In this document: piece after piece, positions 1 to 6,184 of the stretch
Layout of the letters: each line of letters opens with the position of its first letter
How positions within the stretch are numbered: the stretch's first letter is position 1
From: Halarsenatibacter silvermanii
GTDB lineage: Bacteria > Bacillota > Halanaerobiia > Halanaerobiales > Halarsenatibacteraceae
Length of the DNA stretch: 32,817 bases
Assembly (NCBI RefSeq): GCF_900103135.1
Contig: NZ_FNGO01000028.1
Span: forward strand, 1 to 32,817
Reading direction: 5' to 3'
Program-made: the position numbers and the translations under genes
Notes under the pieces: generated by a model
Seen by the model: the letters and a program-made list of their open reading frames with translations, nothing else
Told to the model about the DNA's origin: nothing
Database searches by the model: none

Positions 1-217
1 AAGTTATCTTTCCAAAAACAGTAACAATAGTTCTCTCTCTTATCCCTTTAACCTCAAGCCTTTCCCTGTCCCTTGTCTCCATTAAACGCTCATCAAACTC
101 TTCAAGAACTTCCGCTAAAAGTTCTATGAATTTCCTGCGCAGTATCTTCAATAACTCTTCCTCCACACCCTTGAAAGTATCCTGACCATGTAGTACACTT
201 AAAATGAGTTCAATCAT
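1..217 (-). CDS. ISLre2-family (UPF0236) transposase, N-terminal part, runs off the window
   Basis: Reading the minus strand from an ATG at 217-215 gives 72 codons open to the window edge. The protein begins MIELILSVLHGQDTF and continues with an alpha-helical acidic stretch and then motifs RLMETRDRERLEVKG and RERTIVTVFGKIT. The order 'helical EE-rich segment, Rxx(R/K)D, KGxRxRTI.T.FG.I' is what I know from the N-terminus of UPF0236/ISLre2 transposases. An AAGGAG-like ribosome binding site lies about 11 bases before the ATG, but a perfect 12-bp inverted repeat (218-262) surrounds it. Only about the first sixth of a normal transposase is here, so whether the element is intact cannot be judged. 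Confidence 0.72.
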   Translation of the reverse strand, partial: MIELILSVLHGQDTFKGVEEELLKILRRKFIELLAEVLEEFDERLMETRDRERLEVKGIRERTIVTVFGKIT

Positions 218-262
218 TGGGTCTCACACTCCTTCTTTTTAGAGGTTGGTGTGTGAGACCCA
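218..262 (-). promoter_or_regulatory. 12-bp perfect stem-loop around the transposase translation start
   Basis: Plus-strand arms TGGGTCTCACAC (218-229) and GTGTGAGACCCA (251-262) are exact reverse complements, 21 bases apart. In the minus-strand transcript the downstream arm ends immediately before the transposase ATG and the Shine-Dalgarno-like AAGAAGGA falls in the loop and stem base. A folded stem would therefore block initiation. Similar hairpins in other IS families keep read-through transcripts from being translated; applying that here is inference. Confidence 0.6.
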
Positions 263-433
263 TTCTATATTTCTATACCATTTTCCTGCTTCTACCCACA
301 AAAATAAAACTCAGAGATAATCGAATGATCGACAGCTTAAAAAAGATAGATTGATTTGTTGATGGGCTCCAATCTATGATAGAATTAATTCGAATCCTGC
401 CGAAATATTCGATCACTATGTAAAGCGTTTAAT

Positions 434-462
434 TTGACAAAACCGGGGCAATAAAGTAACAT
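434..462 (+). promoter_or_regulatory. Candidate sigma-A promoter for the activase module
   Basis: TTGACA (434-439) is followed after exactly 17 bases by TAACAT (457-462), a 4/6 match to TATAAT. Transcription would begin about 60 bases before the first gene of the module at 530. An interrupted inverted repeat, ACCGGGGCA (442-450) and TGCCCGGT (474-481), brackets the -10 and could be an operator or a leader hairpin. The remaining upstream DNA (263-433) holds no gene I can see. Confidence 0.5.
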
Positions 463-529
463 TAAATTGAATATGCCCGGTAATTGAATTTAGTTTATAT
501 ATAAATATCAGGAGGTTTATAATAGAATT

Positions 530-1543
530 ATGAAGATCGGTATACCACAATCCCTGCTCTATTTTTATTACTTCCCTTTCTGGGAAGAGCTTTTTACTGA
601 GCTTGGGCAGGAGGTTATTGTTTCTGAACCCAACAACGAGCAGATCATGAATAAAGGAGTAAAATATTCTATTTCTGAGATTTGTGTTCCCATGAAAACT
701 TTTGTAGGACAGGTGCTGGAACTGGCTGAACAGGGGGTTGATAAAATATATGTGCCCAGGATAAGATCAATTCAGGAAGGGGTAACACTCTGTCCTAAAT
801 TTCTGGGCCTGCCGGATATGATCATAAACTCACTCGATATAGAAGAAGAAAAAATTTTGGTAAATACAATAGAACAGGACAGCGATAATATTTCGGATAT
901 AGAAGACTATGAGGTCTTCCTGGATGAATTTGATATAACCCGTACCCAGCTTCAGGAGGCCTTATCGGGTGCCAGTGAACGCTGGCAGGAATTCCGCAGG
1001 CATCATAAAAAGGGCTTTGCCAGCGACATTCTGCTTTCCGACCGGGAAAGAAGCCTGGAAAGCAGCGATCTTACCATCGGGCTGCTGGGCTATGTCTACA
1101 ACATATATGATAAATTTGTCAATATGGACTTGCTGGGTAAGCTCCGAGATATGGATGTCAATGTAATAACCTTTGAGATGATCGATGATGAAGTTATCCA
1201 AAAAGAGGCCAGAAAAGTTGAAAAGCGCATGTTCTGGGAATTTACAAACAAACTTCTGGGAGCGGGTTATCATTTTTTAAAGTCAGATGAAATAGATGGG
1301 ATAATCCACGTGACTGCTTTCGGCTGTGGTCCTGATTCTCTTCTGGGGCCCTTTCTGGATATAGACTCAGATAATTATGATAAACCCTTTATGACTTTGA
1401 GGATCGATGAGCAGACTGGAGAAAGCCATCTGGTCACCAGGGTCGAAGCTTTTGTGGATTTGCTGCGTCTGAAGAAGAAAAAATCAAAACGAGGCCGAAA
1501 AAACAGTAAAAACGAGGCAATTGGAGAGAGTGAAAGAGTATGA
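530..1543 (+). CDS. DUF2229 / HgdB-like acyl-CoA dehydratase activase-related protein (paralogue 1)
   Basis: A 337-residue soluble protein opening MKIGIPQSLLYFYYFPFW, resembling the DUF2229 (2-hydroxyacyl-CoA dehydratase-like) family. Three cysteines, C52 (in EICVPMKTF), C88 (TLCPKF) and C266 (AFGCGPD), occur in the same order and context as in the next gene, suggesting an Fe-S ligand set. A late RIDEQTGESH motif and TRVEAFVDLL helix are also shared. The C-terminus is a very basic tail (KKKKSKRGRKNSK). AGGAGG lies about 12 bases before the ATG. The stop overlaps the next start by ATGA, so the two are translationally coupled. In this superfamily such proteins work with BadF/HgdC ATPases, which is what follows. 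The substrate is unknown; no classical HgdA/HgdB pair is in the window. Confidence 0.8.
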   Translation: MKIGIPQSLLYFYYFPFWEELFTELGQEVIVSEPNNEQIMNKGVKYSISEICVPMKTFVGQVLELAEQGVDKIYVPRIRSIQEGVTLCPKFLGLPDMIINSLDIEEEKILVNTIEQDSDNISDIEDYEVFLDEFDITRTQLQEALSGASERWQEFRRHHKKGFASDILLSDRERSLESSDLTIGLLGYVYNIYDKFVNMDLLGKLRDMDVNVITFEMIDDEVIQKEARKVEKRMFWEFTNKLLGAGYHFLKSDEIDGIIHVTAFGCGPDSLLGPFLDIDSDNYDKPFMTLRIDEQTGESHLVTRVEAFVDLLRLKKKKSKRGRKNSKNEAIGESERV

Positions 1544-2625
1544 AAATTAGCTTTCCTTATATGGAATCACCTGTGGTTTATTATAAAATTTTCGAGCTTC
1601 TCGGGCATGATGTGGTGAAGCCGCCCCGGCCCACCCAAAAAACTTTCAGCCTGGGAGTAAAATATGCTCCTGAATTTGCCTGTTTTCCTCTCAAGGTGAC
1701 ACTGGGCAACATGATAGAGCTGGAGGAAATGGGGGTAGACAAAATAATAACCAGCGGGGGTTATGGACCCTGTCGTGCCGGTTATTATGGGCCGGTTCAG
1801 CAGAAAATTTTGGATGATATCGGAATCGATATCGATATCGTGGTATTCGAACAGGTTCGCGGTGATTGGAAGGATTTTCTGGAGAATGTTCGTCTGCTGA
1901 AGAAGAACACAAATATATTCAACCTGATTCGTTCGGTCTATATTGGCTACAGGCTGGCTCACTCCATGGACAGAATATTAAAATTGCTCCATAAAAGAAG
2001 AGCTCATGCTTATGATAAGCGGGCTATGAGTGAATTGTGGGATGAAATTCAGAATAAATTTCTGGAGGTAGAATCAGTCAGAGATGTCAGCAGAGTGGAA
2101 AAATGGGCCAGGCAGCAGATAGAAAATCAGAAAAAGGCTATACCGGCAGAACAGGACAAACTCAAGGTGGGAGTAGTCGGTGAGATTTATGTGGTTATGG
2201 AAGGATCGACGAATAATTTCATCGAAGAATTGTTAAACGAAATGGGGGTTGAAGTGGAAAGATCTCATTATCTTTCCGAATATATAGATAGTCACATGAT
2301 CCCCTGGAAGAAAAAAGAATACGAGCATATTCTGGAGAAAGGCGAAAGATACCTCAAGCATGTCATTGGTGGACATGCCAAGCGCTCAATAGGTCATATA
2401 ATTGATTATAAGCAGCGAGGTTTTGATGGGGTGGTGCATTTAAAACCTTTCGGCTGTCTTCCGGAAGTAGTCTCACAGAGCATGATGGACAGCATTTCTG
2501 AAGATCTTGATATACCCATCCTCTCGCTGTCGATTGACGAGCAGACAGCTAAGGCGCACATGAAAACAAGGCTGGAGGCTTTTATGGACCTGATCAAGCA
2601 GAAGAAAGAGGAGGAAATAGCATGA
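1540..2625 (+). CDS. DUF2229 / HgdB-like CoA protein activase-related protein (paralogue 2)
   Basis: A 361-residue protein homologous along its length to the preceding gene. It keeps the three cysteines: C48 (FACFPLK), C78 (GYGPCRAGY) and C306 (KPFGCLPEV), plus the C-terminal SIDEQTAKAH and TRLEAFMDL motifs. An extra charged helical region around residues 120-200 separates the halves. The GGYGPCRAGYYG segment is typical of the DUF2229 family. The ATG overlaps the previous stop, and the gene's own stop overlaps the activase start, so all three should be made together in defined ratio. A heteromeric Fe-S complex of the two paralogues, reduced by the ATPase, is my inference. The family is often annotated 'acyl-CoA dehydratase activase-related' without a proven reaction. 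Confidence 0.8.
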   Translation: MKISFPYMESPVVYYKIFELLGHDVVKPPRPTQKTFSLGVKYAPEFACFPLKVTLGNMIELEEMGVDKIITSGGYGPCRAGYYGPVQQKILDDIGIDIDIVVFEQVRGDWKDFLENVRLLKKNTNIFNLIRSVYIGYRLAHSMDRILKLLHKRRAHAYDKRAMSELWDEIQNKFLEVESVRDVSRVEKWARQQIENQKKAIPAEQDKLKVGVVGEIYVVMEGSTNNFIEELLNEMGVEVERSHYLSEYIDSHMIPWKKKEYEHILEKGERYLKHVIGGHAKRSIGHIIDYKQRGFDGVVHLKPFGCLPEVVSQSMMDSISEDLDIPILSLSIDEQTAKAHMKTRLEAFMDLIKQKKEEEIA

Positions 2626-3617
2626 AAGACCTTTTTCTAGGGGTAGATATAGGTTCTGTAAGTATAAATATTGTTGGCATAGACGCTGATAAAAACATTC
2701 AGTTCAAACTTTATGAAAGAAATCCCGGGCAGCCGGTGGAAGTAGTTAAAGATGGTTTGATGCAGCTAAATAAAGAGCTGAAAGAAGAATATGAGGTAGC
2801 TGGGGTCGGTGTGACCGGCAGCGGTAGACAGCTTATAGGTTATATTCTGGGAGCGGATATTGTAAAGAACGAGATCACCGCTCATGCGACTGCAACAATA
2901 GACCAGGTGCCCAAAGTGGGAACTATCTTTGAAATTGGCGGTCAGGATTCCAAGCTGACAATAGTGGAAAACGGCATAGTTACCGATTTTGCCATGAACA
3001 CTGTATGTGCAGCCGGCACCGGTTCTTTTTTAGATCATCAGGCTGACAGGCTGGGTGTGGAGATTGAAGAATTCGGTGAACTGGCTCTGAAAGCTGATAA
3101 AGATGTGCGCATAGCCGGAAGATGTACGGTGTTTGCCGAATCGGATATGATTTCCAAGCAGCAGTTCGGATTTACCAAGCCAGAAATTATAAACGGACTT
3201 TGTGAGGCGCTGGTACGCAATTATATGAATAATCTGGTTAGAGGCAAGGAGCTTCCTCCTAAATATGTTTTTCAGGGTGGCGTTGCAGCCAATGTGGGAA
3301 TTAAGACGGCTATCGAGAATGAAATTGATAGCGAGGTAATCATTCCCGAAAATTACGATGTCATGGGGGCTATAGGTATAGCAATGCTGGCCCGGGAAGA
3401 AATAATGTTTTCAGATAAAACAACCAGCTTCAAAGGTTTTTCACTGGCACATGATAATTTTGAAACCACAAGCTTTATATGCGGCGATTGTGCCAATGAA
3501 TGTGAGGTTATAAGAGTCAAGGCCAATAATAAAACCATAGCTATGACCGGAGATAGGTGTGGTAAATGGGAGGAAAACCCCCGGGATCTGGATGATAGAA
3601 GTGAAAATTTGGCTTAA
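2622..3617 (+). CDS. BadF/BadG/HgdC-type ATPase (2-hydroxyacyl-CoA dehydratase activase family)
   Basis: An ASKHA-fold ATPase of 331 residues. Visible landmarks are phosphate-1 GVDIGSVSIN (7-16), VTGSGRQL (64-71), EIGGQDSK (104-111), VCAAGTGSFLDHQ (128-140), GRCTVFAESDM (167-177) and adenosine-motif FQGGVAANVG (217-226). C129 and C168 match, in motif and in 39-residue spacing, the two cysteines that in HgdC-type dimers hold one shared [4Fe-4S] cluster. Such activases use ATP hydrolysis to drive a single low-potential electron into a partner Fe-S protein. The protein is about 70 residues longer than classical activases; the extension carries C287, C290 (CGDC), C294 and C313, a possible extra metal site. 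It is translationally coupled to the two DUF2229 genes, its likely partners. Confidence 0.88.
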   Translation: MKDLFLGVDIGSVSINIVGIDADKNIQFKLYERNPGQPVEVVKDGLMQLNKELKEEYEVAGVGVTGSGRQLIGYILGADIVKNEITAHATATIDQVPKVGTIFEIGGQDSKLTIVENGIVTDFAMNTVCAAGTGSFLDHQADRLGVEIEEFGELALKADKDVRIAGRCTVFAESDMISKQQFGFTKPEIINGLCEALVRNYMNNLVRGKELPPKYVFQGGVAANVGIKTAIENEIDSEVIIPENYDVMGAIGIAMLAREEIMFSDKTTSFKGFSLAHDNFETTSFICGDCANECEVIRVKANNKTIAMTGDRCGKWEENPRDLDDRSENLA

Positions 3618-3662
3618 GCCGGCCTGGATTATTTGGCTTTTGAGCAGGGGGGATATAAAATA

Positions 3663-4514
3663 ATGGAAAATCTGCTTCTGGCCTTTTTATTAACTCTCTT
3701 CGCCGGTCTTTCCACCGGGTTTGGAAGTATCTTTGCTTTTTTTACCAAAAAGACAGACCTGCAGTTTCTGGCCACCGCTTTGAGTTTTTCGGCCGGGGTA
3801 ATGATTTTTATTTCTTTTGTGGAACTCTTTGAAGAGGCCAGAGAGGAATTAACCGCTTATTTTGCCGGTGATACCGGTTTTACCGTTGCGGTAGCTGCAT
3901 TTTTCGCGGGAGTATTTTTGATCATGATAGTTGATATGCTGGTGCCGGAGCGGGATAATCCTCATCATGCGCTTGATCAGGAAGAGATCGAGTCGGCAAG
4001 GGAAAAACAGGAGGTTTCTGACTCTTCAGATATAGAGAGCCTGAGAGCAGAGGATCAGCAGGAGCTGGAGAGAGTGGGGTTGATGTCGGCTGCTGCGATA
4101 GCTATACATAACTTTCCCGAAGGACTTGTAACTTTTGTAGCTACACTGGCAGATCCCGCCCTGGGCATTACTATAGCTATAGCCATAGCCCTACATAATA
4201 TTCCGGAAGGAATCGCTGTGGCAATTCCTATTTTTTATTCCACTGGCAGCCGCCTGAAAGCAGTGCTTTATTCATTTGCTGCGGGTACAGCTGAACCCGC
4301 CGGTGCCCTTCTGGGTTATTTTGTTTTCCGAGAGTTCTTTGATGAATTGACCTTCGGGATAATATTTGCATTTGTTGCCGGGATTATGGTTTTTATCTCT
4401 ATAGATGAGCTGCTGCCAACCGCCAATGAGTATGGAGGAGAAGGTCATCAGGAAATTTATGCCTTCATCGGCGGAATGGCCATCATGGCTGTAACATTAA
4501 TATTTGTAGGGTAG
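3663..4514 (+). CDS. zupT: ZIP-family divalent metal transporter (ZupT-like)
   Basis: A 283-residue polytopic membrane protein. The two ZIP signature helices are plain: HNFPEG (residues 149-154) and HNIPEG (178-183), which form the binuclear metal centre of ZIP carriers importing Zn, Fe or Mn. Between helices 3 and 4 lies a cytoplasmic loop rich in D/E with a small HH cluster (residues 96-136). I start at the ATG at 3663 because a GGGGGG ribosome binding site sits 10 bases upstream; an in-frame TTG at 3633 lacks one. The gene begins 45 bases after the activase stop with no terminator between, so it may be in the same transcript. A metal-supply role for the Fe-S module is conceivable but unproven. 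Confidence 0.85.
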   Translation: MENLLLAFLLTLFAGLSTGFGSIFAFFTKKTDLQFLATALSFSAGVMIFISFVELFEEAREELTAYFAGDTGFTVAVAAFFAGVFLIMIVDMLVPERDNPHHALDQEEIESAREKQEVSDSSDIESLRAEDQQELERVGLMSAAAIAIHNFPEGLVTFVATLADPALGITIAIAIALHNIPEGIAVAIPIFYSTGSRLKAVLYSFAAGTAEPAGALLGYFVFREFFDELTFGIIFAFVAGIMVFISIDELLPTANEYGGEGHQEIYAFIGGMAIMAVTLIFVG

Positions 4515-4552
4515 AATACTTATTAAGGATCTTCTTGTCTTAAGTTGGTAAA

Positions 4553-4572
4553 TAGGGGACACTATTTTTTGG
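4553..4572. repeat. Possible REP-type repeat fragment
   Basis: A GGGGACACTATTTTTT block stands alone in the spacer between zupT and the convergent reductase gene. It resembles the GGGGAC-type termini that accompany REP-associated transposases in clostridia, but no second copy or transposase is visible here. The rest of this spacer (4515-4695) shows only a weak palindrome AAGGAAGATTCCTT at 4681-4694, possibly the 3' end of the reductase transcript. Confidence 0.2.
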
Positions 4573-4695
4573 CCATGGATTTAACCTGAGTTTCGAAAAA
4601 TTTCGAGTATCACTTTGCTTTATATCTTTCAGCCATTATTGTCATGATAGTGATCTTATACGATATCTATCAACTTATACAAGGAAGATTCCTTA

Positions 4696-5829
4696 TCAAA
4701 AATAGTTTTCTACTCTTTTCATCAGCTCTGATACAGGTAGATCTTGGGGGCACTCACCCTCACAACGCTGGCATTTTATACAGGCATCTGCTCTCCTATC
4801 TTCATCGATATCATAATATTCTTCTTTCATATTTTGAAAACCATCATAAATGTGAGCATTATTGTACAGATCCAGAATTTTGGGTATTCTAACTCCTTCT
4901 GGACAGGGAGTGCAGTAGCTGCAGCCGGTGCAGTCTACCGGAGAAATTTTTTTGAACTCTGCTGCGGCTTTATTTATCAGTTCTGTTTCGTTTTGAGGAA
5001 GGCTACCCGGCCCTGTTCGGGCAGCTGTGGCGACATTTTCTTTTACTTCCTCAATATTATTCATGCCGCTCAGTACAACAGCAATTCGTTCATCCTGCCA
5101 TAGCCATTCAAGAGCTCTGGCTGCAGGAGAAATATCTCGAGAGCTTTTTTCCCAAATTTTTTCTACTGCCCTGGGGGGCTTCCGGGCTAAAAGCCCGCCT
5201 CTAAGGGGTTCCATGATAACGACATCAAGATCCTGACGCCAGGCATAATCAAGTCCTTTTTCACCGGCCTGATACTTTCTATCCAGATAATTATATTGAA
5301 TCTGGCAGAAATCCCAGGCAGGAAAAGAATCAATGATTTTTTTGAAGGCGGGAAAGTCATCGTGAAATGAAAAGCCCGGATGATTGATGAGCCCTTCTTC
5401 CTTCTTCTGCAGAAGCCAGTCGGTGATGCCGATATCGTAAAGTTTCTTCCAGCTTTTTTCTCTGAGAGAATGTAAAAGATAAAAATCTATATAATTTGTC
5501 TGCAGTTTTTTGAGCTGCTGCTGCAGGAAATAATCCAGGTCATCTTTGCTTTTTACCAGTGGGGTGGGGAGTTTGGTGGCCAGATAAATATCATTTCTTG
5601 CATCTCTGCTCTGCAGATAACTTCCGAGAAAATTTTCGCTTTCTCCTCGATGATAAAACCAGGCGGTGTCGAGATAGTTAACTCCGTTTTCCAGAGCGTA
5701 ATCGAGCATTTCAGCGGCCTTTTCTGTTTTAATTCGGTCCGGCCTGTCATCCGCTGCTGGAAGCCTCATGCAGCCAAAACCCAGAGACGAAACCTTTTTT
5801 TCAGAGTTTTTCATCCTGCGGTAATTCAT
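4696..5829 (-). CDS. Aldo/keto reductase with C-terminal 2x[4Fe-4S] ferredoxin domain
   Basis: A 377-residue protein. Residues 1-290 form an aldo/keto reductase barrel with the expected tetrad D54, Y59, K86 and H120 (contexts YLDTAWFYH, ATKLP, YLLHS). Residues 300-310 (CTGCSYCTPCP; C300, C303, C306, C309) and 350-361 (CIKCQRCEGECP; C350, C353, C356, C360) each supply a [4Fe-4S] site. This fusion is a known family in anaerobes, usually called 'aldo/keto reductase, 4Fe-4S containing', and may take electrons from ferredoxin as well as or instead of NAD(P)H. GGAGGG six bases ahead of the ATG supports the start. It is monocistronic on the minus strand and divergent from the PFOR gene. The physiological substrate is unknown. 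Confidence 0.9.
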   Translation of the reverse strand: MNYRRMKNSEKKVSSLGFGCMRLPAADDRPDRIKTEKAAEMLDYALENGVNYLDTAWFYHRGESENFLGSYLQSRDARNDIYLATKLPTPLVKSKDDLDYFLQQQLKKLQTNYIDFYLLHSLREKSWKKLYDIGITDWLLQKKEEGLINHPGFSFHDDFPAFKKIIDSFPAWDFCQIQYNYLDRKYQAGEKGLDYAWRQDLDVVIMEPLRGGLLARKPPRAVEKIWEKSSRDISPAARALEWLWQDERIAVVLSGMNNIEEVKENVATAARTGPGSLPQNETELINKAAAEFKKISPVDCTGCSYCTPCPEGVRIPKILDLYNNAHIYDGFQNMKEEYYDIDEDRRADACIKCQRCEGECPQDLPVSELMKRVENYF

Positions 5830-5905
5830 TGATTGTCCCTCCAGATGTTTATAAATTTATTGGTTGCTTCTCCAGAACCGCTGGTGATATTTTTTACAAA
5901 TTTTA

Positions 5906-6002
5906 TTGCTTTTTCTTCTTTAATTAATTATAATCAGTAAAGGCTTTTTAATCAAATGGTTTAACCTTTAACATTGCATTCAACCGAAATTATAGGAGGT
6001 GA
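5906..6002 (+). promoter_or_regulatory. Weak second promoter and orphan ribosome binding site upstream of PFOR
   Basis: TTGCTT (5906-5911), 17 bases, then TATAAT (5929-5934) is a plausible distal promoter. Sixty bases on, AGGAGGTGA (5994-6002) is a perfect anti-16S complement but no ATG, GTG or TTG follows at usable spacing. It could be the remains of a small gene or leader. The 355-base gap between the divergent reductase and PFOR genes otherwise holds the main PFOR promoter and leader. Confidence 0.3.
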
Positions 6003-6050
6003 TTTTTAATCAGGTAATCAAAGATTTATTCTAAATTTTTTTTGTTAAAT

Positions 6051-6079
6051 TTGACAGGAAAAAGAAACTGATCTATAAT
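6051..6079 (+). promoter_or_regulatory. Perfect-consensus sigma-A promoter for PFOR
   Basis: TTGACA (6051-6056), exactly 17 bases, then TATAAT (6074-6079): every position matches the consensus. Transcription should start near 6086, giving a leader of about 100 bases. An imperfect palindrome, TGTTAAA/TTTGACA (6043-6056), overlaps the -35 and could be a repressor site. Confidence 0.85.
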
Positions 6080-6107
6080 TTATACTAGGTGCATCTATAT
6101 CAGCGGA

Positions 6108-6133
6108 CTCAAGTGTGATTAAAGACACATGAG
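6108..6133 (+). promoter_or_regulatory. Hairpin in the PFOR 5' leader
   Basis: CTCAAGTGT (6108-6116) pairs with ACACATGAG (6125-6133) with one mismatch, loop of 8. It lies about 20 bases after the predicted transcription start, far from the ribosome binding site, so a 5' mRNA-stabilising stem is the simplest reading. There is no T tract, so it is not a terminator. Confidence 0.4.
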
Positions 6134-6184
6134 AGTTTCACATAAAAGGTTCACATCATTAATCTATCTAGGAGGCAAAATGAA

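Noticed and set aside
2622-3617. Benzoyl-CoA reductase subunit (BadF/BcrA) as a specific function.
   Set aside because: Only the ATPase family matches; the reductase catalytic subunits and aromatic degradation genes are absent.
6043-6056. TGTTAAA/TTTGACA as a Rex redox-repressor site.
   Set aside because: The centre is two bases shorter than the usual Rex spacing and one half is imperfect; kept only as a general palindrome.
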